Of a stretch of 64,000 nucleotides of DNA, positions 15,754 through 23,071 are shown piece after piece. The stretch is from Emticicia soli. GTDB lineage: Bacteria; Bacteroidota; Bacteroidia; Cytophagales; Spirosomataceae. How positions within the stretch are numbered: position 1 is the stretch's first letter; every line of letters begins with the position of its first letter. The stretch is from positions 186,001 to 250,000 of the forward strand of contig NZ_JBBEWC010000005.1 of NCBI RefSeq assembly GCF_037860775.1, given 5' to 3'. The position numbers and the translations under genes are program-made. The notes below the pieces were generated by a model. It was given only the letters and a program-made list of their open reading frames with translations. It ran no database searches and was not told the origin of the DNA.

Positions 15754-15809
15754 AAAGGCAAATAGCCTTTTCATGAAATCGGTATCGAGTAATTCGGTAC
15801 CGATTTTTT
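15754..15809 (+). terminator. Two hairpins after rpmB
   Basis: A small hairpin AAAGGC/GCCTTT (15754-15770) with a short T run is followed by a stronger one with arms AAATCGGTA and TACCGATTT (15776-15808), which ends in a T run. Either can terminate rpmB. The rest of the gap to 16008 shows nothing recognisable. Confidence 0.7.
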
Positions 15810-16008
15810 GTTTTATACCTATTTTTGAGATTGCTAACGGGCTGTGCTTACATTTTTGTTAATACTTATAGCAATAAATGCTAACAAAGAATATGTAATC
15901 TGCAGGTTTTTGCGTACTTTAGAATTTACGTTTAAACTTAAATTAAGTTTTATTCTGTAAAACTATAATGTACCACCTGATAATAACCATACACAGATCC
16001 TGATAAAT

Positions 16009-16824
16009 ATGCTAAATTCTATTGAACAATCTACGGCTTATATTCAGTCACAGATTGGCGATTTTAAACCACAATTCGGAATTATTTTAGGAACAGGCTT
16101 AGGAAAACTAGCCGACGAAATTGATATAGCTTTTACACTCAATTATGCCGATATACCTCATTTCCCGCTAGCAACTGTTGAATTTCATAAAGGGAAACTA
16201 TTATTTGGTACCCTCAGCGGTAAAAAAGTAGTATGTATGCAGGGCCGATTTCATTACTATGAGGGATACTCAATGCAGCAGGTTACTTTTCCGGTAAGGG
16301 TAATGAAAATGTTGGGTATTGAAAGACTTTTCGTCTCGAATGCTTCTGGTGGCTTGAACCCAACCTTCAAAGAAAGCGATTTGATGATAATTGACGACCA
16401 TATTTCTTTGTTTTTGCCTGAAAACCCACTAATAGGAGAAAACATTATGGGCGACCGTTTCCCGGATATGAGTGAGCCTTATGAGATTGAAACGGTGGAA
16501 AAAGCATTGCTGATTGCTACGCAAAATGCCCTTGAGGGTGTGCATAGAGGTGTATATGTAAGTGTAGCAGGGCCAAGTCTTGAAACCAAAGCTGAGTACA
16601 GGTTACTACGAATGCTAGGGGCTGATGCTGTGGGTATGAGTACTGTGCCAGAGGTAATTGTGGCCAGACAAATGGATATTCCGGTGTTTGGGATTTCGGT
16701 AATTACCGATATGGGTATTCCGGAAATATTACAAAAAGCAGAGCTAAGTAAAATTCTTGAAGCTGCCTATAAGGCTGAACCTAATATGACATTTATTATA
16801 AAAGAATTGATAGGGAGCCTTTGA
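16009..16824 (+). CDS. punA: Purine nucleoside phosphorylase
   Basis: This 271-aa enzyme splits purine nucleosides with phosphate to base and ribose-1-phosphate in purine salvage. Family marks are GIILGTGLG (24-32), MQGRFHYYEGYSM (phosphate/ribose site), VSNASGGLNPTF, GDHISLF-like IIDDHISLF, GPSLETKAEYR and GADAVGMSTVPEV. Length and motifs match the trimeric high-molecular class (PNP II, PunA/DeoD2), not the hexameric DeoD. It is cytoplasmic and monocistronic, closed by a strong hairpin at 16841-16875. Confidence 0.93.
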   Translation: MLNSIEQSTAYIQSQIGDFKPQFGIILGTGLGKLADEIDIAFTLNYADIPHFPLATVEFHKGKLLFGTLSGKKVVCMQGRFHYYEGYSMQQVTFPVRVMKMLGIERLFVSNASGGLNPTFKESDLMIIDDHISLFLPENPLIGENIMGDRFPDMSEPYEIETVEKALLIATQNALEGVHRGVYVSVAGPSLETKAEYRLLRMLGADAVGMSTVPEVIVARQMDIPVFGISVITDMGIPEILQKAELSKILEAAYKAEPNMTFIIKELIGSL

Positions 16825-16840
16825 TGTATACCTATAAAAC

Positions 16841-16875
16841 AACAAGACAGGATAAGCAATTTATCCTGTCTTGTT
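16841..16875. terminator. Shared hairpin terminator of punA and the convergent isomerase gene
   Basis: Perfect 15-bp arms AACAAGACAGGATAA (16841-16855) and TTATCCTGTCTTGTT (16861-16875), loop of 5 nt, lie between convergent genes. The lower-coordinate side carries AAAAC, which reads as a short T run on the minus strand. It may act both ways. Confidence 0.75.
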
Positions 16876-16893
16876 CTAAAAGCATGATTTAGA

Positions 16894-17877
16894 TTATACA
16901 AATACTAGGTTTTTCATATATCCTGCATCTGCTTCTGCTGCTTTTAGCGGCGTGGTGCCATCAAAGCGCTCTTGCTCAACAATGAAATAATCAACGCCGT
17001 TTTGTTTGGCTACATTCAATATTCTTGGGAAATCTATCCTGCCTGTTCCTAAAGTAGTTGAGAACGAGAAAAGAGGATCGGTTACTTTTTCTTTCTCTGT
17101 AATTTCTTTCACTTTTGTTTCGTTTAGCAAATCTTTTACGTGTACTAAACGGAAACGATTTTTGTACTTAGTAAGCCATTCTTCAGGATTTTCGCCTGCT
17201 GCAACCAACCAATATAAGTCAGCTTCAAAATCTACCAGTTTAGGGTCGGTTCCTTCTAGCAAAATAGTTTCAGGCATTGTACCATCTGCAAATTTTTTGA
17301 ATTCAAAATTATGGTTGTGGTAGGCCACACGTAGGCCAGCTTTTGCAGCTATTTCGCCTTGGCGGTTCAAGCCTTCTGCCGCTTTTTTCCATTCGTCAGG
17401 TTTTGTAAGGCTACCCAAGAAAGGGTTAATCAAATATTTCATGCCAATGCTTGCGGCGTCATCGACTAATTTTTTAAACTCGCTTTCTGTTTCCTTCTTC
17501 ATGGTGTAATCTGGGTTGCAGTGTGTGCTTATCAGGTTACTTCCGGTGTCATCCATTAAGGTCTTGAATTCTTTGGCTGTCATACCCCAGAAAACGCCTT
17601 TATCACCTTGAAAACTCTCAATTTGTTTGTATCCATAGCTAGCCAATGCTTTTAGAACTCCTTTTGGGTCTTTAGCAAGGTCTTCTTTTACTGTCCAGAG
17701 CTGAATTCCAAATTCGCTTACCGATGGCTCTGTTACCATTGATGATGTAGCGGTTGAATCAGCACTTTTTTCTTCTGTTTTTGACGAGGGAGTACATGAC
17801 CATAATTGATTTGCTAGTAGGGGTGTAGCTGCCAACAGGCCTGTATTACGTAAAAATTTTCGACGATCTAGTTTCAT
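16894..17877 (-). CDS. Tat-exported sugar phosphate isomerase/epimerase-like TIM barrel protein
   Basis: This 327-aa protein starts MKLDRRKFLRNTGLLAATPL, with a twin-arginine motif (RRKFLR). A possible lipobox is LWSC near residue 28, so it may be a Tat-exported lipoprotein. The mature part is an AP-endonuclease-2/xylose-isomerase-like TIM barrel, with GIQLWTVKEDL at the start, HNHNFEFK in the middle and VHVKDLL and FIVEQERFDG late, the usual metal-site strands. Such proteins isomerise or epimerise sugars, but the substrate is unknown. TatA is encoded at 41289-41468. Confidence 0.85.
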   Translation of the reverse strand: MKLDRRKFLRNTGLLAATPLLANQLWSCTPSSKTEEKSADSTATSSMVTEPSVSEFGIQLWTVKEDLAKDPKGVLKALASYGYKQIESFQGDKGVFWGMTAKEFKTLMDDTGSNLISTHCNPDYTMKKETESEFKKLVDDAASIGMKYLINPFLGSLTKPDEWKKAAEGLNRQGEIAAKAGLRVAYHNHNFEFKKFADGTMPETILLEGTDPKLVDFEADLYWLVAAGENPEEWLTKYKNRFRLVHVKDLLNETKVKEITEKEKVTDPLFSFSTTLGTGRIDFPRILNVAKQNGVDYFIVEQERFDGTTPLKAAEADAGYMKNLVFV

Positions 17878-18020
17878 AGTACGTATTAGTAATATTAGAG
17901 GGGGTTAGAAACAAATGCTACTTTAAAGGAAAGTAAATGTAAATATAAAATCGTAAAAACGTTTTCTTTGACCTCTATATTTTCTTATTTTGTGCTAAGA
18001 ATAGCAATTAAAAAACAAAT

Positions 18021-19211
18021 ATGTACACAAAAGTATTTTTACAGGCAGGCAAAGAACAGGTGGTTAAGCGGCTACATCCGTGGGTATTTTCGGGAGCAAT
18101 TGCCAAAACAGAAGGGCAACCTACCGATGGCGATATAGTGGAGGTCTGCGATAAAAAAGGTAATTATTTAGCAACGGGGCATTTTTATAAAGGGAGTATT
18201 ACCATAAAGATTTTCTCATACCAACAAGTAACCGTGGATGAGGATTTCTGGTATCATAAACTAAAATCAGCTTATGATTTAAGACAATTAATTCAGCTTA
18301 AAGATGATACTACGTGTTATAGACTAACACACGGTGAAGGCGATGGATTCCCGGGTTTGATTTTAGATTATTACCAGAATATCATTGTTTTTCAGGCACA
18401 TACAATTGGTATGTGGCGTGAGAAAGAAAAAATAGTAGGGGCTTTGAAAAGAGTGTATGGAAATTCTCTATTGGCTATTTATGACAAAAGTGCTGAAACT
18501 TTGCCCGATGAATTTGCCAAAACAGTAAGTAATACTTATTTGTATTCGGAAGGGCCAACTGATAATATTTTGCCGCATCCGGTATTAGAAAATGGTAATA
18601 AGTTTTTGATTGATTGGGTAACGGGCCAAAAAACAGGCTTTTTTCTCGACCAGCGAGACAATAGAGCTTTATTGGCGCAATATGCCAAAAACAAAAAAGT
18701 ACTCAATGCTTTCTGTTATTCTGGCGGATTTTCGATTTATGCGCTAAAGGCAGGGGCTAACTTGGTGCATTCGGTTGATGTATCTAAAAAGGCTATTGAG
18801 TTAGTTAATCAGAATGTGGCGGCAAATTTTGGTGAAGTAGATAATCATAAGGCCTATGCCGAAGATGTAATGGGCTATTTAAAGCAAAACGACCAGATGT
18901 ATGATTTAATAGTACTTGACCCACCAGCCTATGCCAAAAGCATTGCCAAACGTCACCAGGCTGTGCAAGGATACAAAAGGCTAAACATAGAAGGTATTAA
19001 GCGACTAGCCAAAGGTGGAATCTTGTTTACTTTCTCTTGTTCGCAAGTAGTAGACCGAGAACTGTTCTATAACACTATTGTATCGGCAGCACTTGAGGTT
19101 GGCCGACAGGTAAGGGTTTTGCATCATCTTACGCAAGGAGCCGACCACCCTGTGAATCTTTTTCATCCGGAGGGAAGTTATCTGAAAGGCTTGGTATTAT
19201 ATGTAGAATAA
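18021..19211 (+). CDS. rlmI: RlmI-like 23S rRNA (cytosine-C5) methyltransferase
   Basis: This 396-aa protein has an N-terminal PUA domain (VVKRLHPWVFSGAI, residues about 14-27) and a C-terminal Rossmann methyltransferase domain. SAM-binding motif I is NAFCYSGGFSIYALKAGA, the acidic motif is VHSVDVSKKAIEL, and the catalytic motif is LDPPAYAKS. The arrangement matches RlmI/YccW, which methylates C1962 of 23S rRNA in E. coli. Exact target in this organism is inferred. A hairpin lies just downstream. Confidence 0.85.
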   Translation: MYTKVFLQAGKEQVVKRLHPWVFSGAIAKTEGQPTDGDIVEVCDKKGNYLATGHFYKGSITIKIFSYQQVTVDEDFWYHKLKSAYDLRQLIQLKDDTTCYRLTHGEGDGFPGLILDYYQNIIVFQAHTIGMWREKEKIVGALKRVYGNSLLAIYDKSAETLPDEFAKTVSNTYLYSEGPTDNILPHPVLENGNKFLIDWVTGQKTGFFLDQRDNRALLAQYAKNKKVLNAFCYSGGFSIYALKAGANLVHSVDVSKKAIELVNQNVAANFGEVDNHKAYAEDVMGYLKQNDQMYDLIVLDPPAYAKSIAKRHQAVQGYKRLNIEGIKRLAKGGILFTFSCSQVVDRELFYNTIVSAALEVGRQVRVLHHLTQGADHPVNLFHPEGSYLKGLVLYVE

Positions 19212-19216
19212 ATGCC

Positions 19217-19257
19217 AATTTAGCCTTTGCCAATTGTATATGGGCAAAGGCTAAATT
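19217..19257. terminator. Hairpin between rlmI and the convergent cupin gene
   Basis: Perfect 15-bp arms AATTTAGCCTTTGCC (19217-19231) and GGCAAAGGCTAAATT (19243-19257) surround an 11-nt loop. The T run is weak on both sides, so termination is likely but not certain. Confidence 0.6.
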
Positions 19258-19274
19258 AAGTAATTTATAGCCGC

Positions 19275-19784
19275 TTAACGACCGAAATCGTCTTGTACAC
19301 GAACAATGTCGTCTTCGTTCGATGGATTCTCCGGGTCGGTGTGTTGCCATATTTCGGCAATAATTCCCCATTGGTCAAGTCCGATTAAACGATGTCTCTC
19401 GCCTTGTTTCAGGTTGATGATAGTACCTAATGTCAGGGTTTGGACTTCGTTTTCTTCGTCGGTCTCGCTAGTTACAACGCCTGCAATGCCGCCAACTACT
19501 TTCCAAATTTCGGCTCTGCGGAAATGGTACTGCCACGAAAGACGTTTGTTTGGTGCAACCACAAGTATTTTTGGGCTTAGTTTTTGACCCACACCAAAAT
19601 CATTAATACTTAAATGCGGAAAATATGTTTCGATAAACTTCGAAGCTTGCGATTCATCTAATACGAAAAAACCACCCCACGGACGGCTTTGGTCGTGATT
19701 GGCAATATTGAAGCCCAAATCGGTGATTACTTGCTCTACTTCCTCAAAAACAACATTTTTTTCTGTGTCTGCCGAAAAATTCAT
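19275..19784 (-). CDS. Cupin protein related to type II mannose-6-phosphate isomerase
   Basis: This 169-aa protein has a single cupin. Typical features are SRPWGGFFVLDE near residue 38, KRLSWQYHFRRAEIWKVVGG in the middle (metal-binding His/Glu), and LKQGERHRLIGL followed by AEIWQH. It resembles the C-terminal mannose-6-phosphate isomerase domain of bifunctional ManC/ManA type II proteins, without the guanylyltransferase part. In Bacteroidota databases such proteins are sometimes called phosphoheptose isomerase, a name the fold does not support. Sugar phosphate isomerase or sugar-binding role is inferred. Confidence 0.75.
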   Translation of the reverse strand: MNFSADTEKNVVFEEVEQVITDLGFNIANHDQSRPWGGFFVLDESQASKFIETYFPHLSINDFGVGQKLSPKILVVAPNKRLSWQYHFRRAEIWKVVGGIAGVVTSETDEENEVQTLTLGTIINLKQGERHRLIGLDQWGIIAEIWQHTDPENPSNEDDIVRVQDDFGR

Positions 19785-19888
19785 GAGATGAAAAGATTAA
19801 TAGATATATTTAAGAATTAGTTTTGCAGGCAAAATTAAGTATTGTTAGAAAACTATTAGCTACATGACAGAAAAAATCATGTAAGGCC

Positions 19889-20794
19889 ATGATACAAGTA
19901 GAAAAAATAGATACATTTACAGGGCATAGAGATTGCGTTTATGCCTTAGAAAAGTCAGGAGAAAATCACCGTTTTTTTTCAGCAGCAGGCGATGGATTCG
20001 TTGTAAGATGGAATCTGCAGAAACCTGATGTAGGCGAAATGATAGCCAAAGTTAAAAATTCGGTTTATTCATTAGCATATTTACCAAAAGAAGACCACTT
20101 GTGGGTAGCTCAGAATCAAGAGGGCATTCATATTATTGACCTCCAGAGCAAGCAAGAACTTCGGTCGCTGAAATTAGCCCCTGCACTTTACTTTGATATT
20201 CAGATATACGACAACCAGGCTTTTGTAGCTGGGAGTGATGGCATCATTTCTGTAATAGATATTGATACGCTGGCTTTTAGAAAGCACATTAAAGCTGCCA
20301 GTGTAAGTGTGAGATGCCTGGCTATCAATCCCATAGAGCGTGAGCTGGCAGCCGGATATAGTGATAATACAATCAAGATATTCGACCTAAAGACATTTGA
20401 GCTTAAAAAAGTAATAATGGCACATACTAATTCGGTATTTACAATCAAGTACTCGCCCGACTTTAGGTTTTTGTTGTCAGGAAGTAGAGACGTCCGCCTG
20501 AAAATATGGAATGCAGAGCGTGAATATGCCTTAGAAGAAGAAATTGTGGCACATACTTTTGCTATTAATCACTTATCGTTTAGTCCTGATGGTCAGCGGT
20601 TTGTAACCTGTAGCATGGATAAGTCTATTAAAGTATGGGATACCGAGAACATGAAGCTTTTGAAGGTAATTGACCGTGCTCGCCACGCCGGACATGGTAC
20701 TTCGGTTAACAAGGTTTTATGGTCGGACCACGAAGGCCAGATAGTTTCATGTAGCGACGACCGTACAATTTCTGTCTGGAAACTGAACGAATAA
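19889..20794 (+). CDS. WD40 repeat protein
   Basis: This 301-aa protein is made of WD40 repeats, probably one seven-bladed propeller. Clear blades include RFFSAAGDGFVVRWNLQ, SDNTIKIFDLKTFELK, FLLSGSRDVRLKIWNAE, FVTCSMDKSIKVWDTE and IVSCSDDRTISVWKL. There is no signal peptide, so it is cytoplasmic. WD40 propellers act as protein-binding platforms, and the partner is unknown. There is 269 bp before the next gene, with a long dyad in it. Confidence 0.88.
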   Translation: MIQVEKIDTFTGHRDCVYALEKSGENHRFFSAAGDGFVVRWNLQKPDVGEMIAKVKNSVYSLAYLPKEDHLWVAQNQEGIHIIDLQSKQELRSLKLAPALYFDIQIYDNQAFVAGSDGIISVIDIDTLAFRKHIKAASVSVRCLAINPIERELAAGYSDNTIKIFDLKTFELKKVIMAHTNSVFTIKYSPDFRFLLSGSRDVRLKIWNAEREYALEEEIVAHTFAINHLSFSPDGQRFVTCSMDKSIKVWDTENMKLLKVIDRARHAGHGTSVNKVLWSDHEGQIVSCSDDRTISVWKLNE

Positions 20795-20960
20795 ACGGCT
20801 ATTTAAATGTTATTCTTCTGACCGAAAGATGATTTTTGCAGGTTAAATGATAATCTTTAAACTTACCCTACTACCTTTTGATAAAAAATATATAATCAAA
20901 AACCCAATAAAATAGTTATATAATCTAAAAGTTAATTAATTAGAATCATGCCTGTTTTTA

Positions 20961-21000
20961 TTAGGGGGTTTTCTTGGTAAAATCTAAGAAAATACCCTAA
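20961..21000. promoter_or_regulatory. Long imperfect dyad upstream of the DivIVA gene
   Basis: Arms TTAGGGGGTTTTCTT (20961-20975) and AAGAAAATACCCTAA (20986-21000) match at 13 of 15 positions around a 10-nt loop. It is followed by A residues rather than a T run, so it is not a standard terminator for the WD40 gene. It lies just upstream of a minus-7 element TAATTTTG at 21027-21034 and 64 bp before the DivIVA start, so regulation of that gene is possible. Confidence 0.5.
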
Positions 21001-21026
21001 AAAAGAATGACCGATAATTTTTTTTA

Positions 21027-21034
21027 TAATTTTG
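21027..21034 (+). promoter_or_regulatory. Minus-7 element of the DivIVA gene promoter
   Basis: TAATTTTG matches the Bacteroidota TAnnTTTG element, 30 bp before the ATG at 21064. No clear TTG is seen at the minus-33 distance. Confidence 0.5.
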
Positions 21035-21063
21035 CCTTAATATTTCTATAAAACATTGACACA

Positions 21064-22638
21064 ATGAAAATTACACCGCTCGAAATACGCCAACACGAAT
21101 TTGAAAAAACTTTCAGAGGCTACAATATCGAAGAAGTTGATAATTTTTTAGCAAATCTCTCGCAGGAATGGGAACGCATACTTAACGAAAGTAAGATGCT
21201 TAGAATGCAACTTGAAATGGCTGAGAAAGAAGCAAGTAAGCTTCGGGAGATTGAAATGACTCTATTTAAGACTCTCAAAACAGCAGAAGATACAAGTACA
21301 ATGATTACTGAACAGGCTAATCAGCAAGCAGATAAGCATATTCAGGAATCGAAGCTAAAAAGTGAACAGGTATTGCAAGAGGCTTATGCCAAAGCCGAAG
21401 AAATTTTACAAGAAGCCCAAAATAGAGCCACTTATATTAAGGAAGATGTATTGGCAGAAGTAAAGTTATTGGAACAAGATTTCAAAACTATGGACCAGTA
21501 CAAAACAAAGTTGTTGGCCCAAATGCGAAGCTTGTCGCACGAAACTTTAGACCATGTAAGACGCTTCGAAGAGAAGTTTGATAAAGAAGGCATCGAAGAA
21601 AAAATCAAAGAAGCCTCTGATTTATTAGCGGACGTTGACCAAGAACCTGAGATAATACATGAAGAACCCGAAGTTGAGGAGCCAAAAGCACCGATTGAAG
21701 AAGTAGAAGAGATTGAAGAGACAATTTTAACACAAGAGCCGGAGGAGATAGAAGAAGAAGCTATTGAAACGGAAGAAGAAGTTGAAATAGAAGAAGAGGT
21801 TGAAGAAGACCAAGAGGAGGTATATGCCGAAAACGAAGTTGAAGCAACGCCTGTTAGCCATATTGAAGAAGAGGAAGACGAAATAGTATTACAATCATCG
21901 GCTAATGATATTATAGAAGAAGGCCCGGTAGAAGAGCAAGAAGCGCCTCAAGTATTTGAAGAAGAGCCTGTGGCTGCGGAGCCGCAGACAGAAGAAGAGG
22001 AAGCAGTACAAGAAAGAGAATCGGATGAACTTGAAGTAATAGAAGGAATAGGTCCAAAGATAGCCATGTTGTTATATGATTCGGGCATCTTTACATTTAA
22101 TGATTTAGCTAGTACTCCAGTAGCCAGAATACGTGAAATATTAGAAAACGCAGGGCCAGCTTATGCCATGCACGACCCTAGCACTTGGGTTGAGCAAGCT
22201 TTACTAGCAGCCGAAGGGCGTTTTGAAGAACTTGAAGAAATGAAAGGCCGCTTAGTAGGAGGCAGGGTAGTAGAAGACGTAGAAGAAAAAGGTATTGATA
22301 GCTCAGTAGGCTTTTTTGATACCATTGGAGAAACGGAAGGAGAAGTGATAGAAGAACCAGCTGAGGCGCAAAAGCAAGAAGAACCTGAAGGCAAAGTGGA
22401 GGCTCCACAACCTGAGGCGCCAAAGCCATCGACTCCTGCGCAAGAAAACAACATAGAGTCTATTACAGAAGAAATGCTTGAAAAAGTAAATAAAGTAAAA
22501 GCAGCTATCAGAAAAGCTATGGTAGAAAAAGCCGATAGCCCGAGTAAAGATAGTTCTCCATTACCAACCGTAAATGATGTGATCGGAAAAAGCACTGATA
22601 ACGGAAATGGGGGCGGCTCATTCTTTGATAACATTTAA
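21064..22638 (+). CDS. DivIVA-domain protein with acidic linker and helix-hairpin-helix domain
   Basis: This 524-aa protein has three parts. Residues 1-35 are a DivIVA head (ITPLEIRQHEFEKTFRGYNI, then EEVDNFLANL), followed by coiled coil to about 190. Residues about 200-320 are an extremely Glu-rich, low-complexity linker. Residues about 325-400 hold a helix-hairpin-helix-like domain starting LEVIEGIGPKIAMLLYDSGI, which usually contacts nucleic acid. A proline/glutamate-rich tail ends in NGGGSFFDNI. DivIVA proteins bind curved membrane or organise cell poles in Gram-positives. A link from membrane or division machinery to nucleic acid is inference. folB starts 35 bp downstream. Confidence 0.82.
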   Translation: MKITPLEIRQHEFEKTFRGYNIEEVDNFLANLSQEWERILNESKMLRMQLEMAEKEASKLREIEMTLFKTLKTAEDTSTMITEQANQQADKHIQESKLKSEQVLQEAYAKAEEILQEAQNRATYIKEDVLAEVKLLEQDFKTMDQYKTKLLAQMRSLSHETLDHVRRFEEKFDKEGIEEKIKEASDLLADVDQEPEIIHEEPEVEEPKAPIEEVEEIEETILTQEPEEIEEEAIETEEEVEIEEEVEEDQEEVYAENEVEATPVSHIEEEEDEIVLQSSANDIIEEGPVEEQEAPQVFEEEPVAAEPQTEEEEAVQERESDELEVIEGIGPKIAMLLYDSGIFTFNDLASTPVARIREILENAGPAYAMHDPSTWVEQALLAAEGRFEELEEMKGRLVGGRVVEDVEEKGIDSSVGFFDTIGETEGEVIEEPAEAQKQEEPEGKVEAPQPEAPKPSTPAQENNIESITEEMLEKVNKVKAAIRKAMVEKADSPSKDSSPLPTVNDVIGKSTDNGNGGGSFFDNI

Positions 22639-22673
22639 TTTAAAATAAAAATCATAATTGATTATTAAAATTT

Positions 22674-23054
22674 ATGGGAATAATCTCGCTTGAAGGCTTG
22701 GAGTTTTTTGCTTATCATGGTTATTATGACGAAGAGCAGAAGATAGGTAATAAATACTCGATTGATATTGCTATTAAAGCCGACCTGAATCGTGCGGCGC
22801 AGGAAGATAGATTAAGCCTGACGGTCAATTATGAAGTAGTTTATAAAATAATAGCCGATGTTATGAAAGTAAAACATCGGCTATTAGAGCATATTGCTTA
22901 TAAAATTATTGAAGCAGTTAAAGAGCAATTTCCTGAGATTCTGCAGATAACTGTTAGTGTTTCAAAGTTCAATCCACCTATTGGTGGGGTTTGCGAGCGT
23001 TCAAAAATAACCATTGATTCTCCTTTCAGCCTCCCTCCGGTGGAAGAAGGCTGA
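22674..23054 (+). CDS. folB: Dihydroneopterin aldolase
   Basis: This 126-aa enzyme converts 7,8-dihydroneopterin to 6-hydroxymethyl-dihydropterin in folate synthesis. It has the family start LEGLEFFAYHGYYDEEQKIG, where the Glu and Tyr lie at the active site, the central YEVVYKIIADVM, the LLEHIAYKI segment and the C-terminal KFNPPIGG. Length fits (about 120 aa). It follows the DivIVA gene by 35 bp and is probably co-transcribed. A hairpin (23023-23057) covers its last codons and stop. Confidence 0.92.
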   Translation: MGIISLEGLEFFAYHGYYDEEQKIGNKYSIDIAIKADLNRAAQEDRLSLTVNYEVVYKIIADVMKVKHRLLEHIAYKIIEAVKEQFPEILQITVSVSKFNPPIGGVCERSKITIDSPFSLPPVEEG

Positions 23055-23057
23055 AAG
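23023..23057. repeat. Hairpin spanning the folB stop codon
   Basis: Arms CTTTCAGCCT (23023-23032) and AGGCTGAAAG (23048-23057) are perfect, with further inner TCC/GGA pairing. The stop codon TGA (23052-23054) is inside the right arm. No T run follows on either strand, so it may stabilise mRNA ends or weakly terminate between convergent folB and the M1 peptidase gene. Confidence 0.55.
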
Positions 23058-23071
23058 AGATTCAGATAATA

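Noticed and set aside
21655..22020. GAA/GAG-rich repeat array
   Set aside because: The repetition follows from the Glu-rich protein linker; no regular DNA unit length suggests a CRISPR or satellite.
22161..22634. 157-codon frame antisense to the DivIVA gene
   Set aside because: It arises from the biased codons of the acidic repeat region on the opposite strand; Ser/Phe-rich and without motifs.
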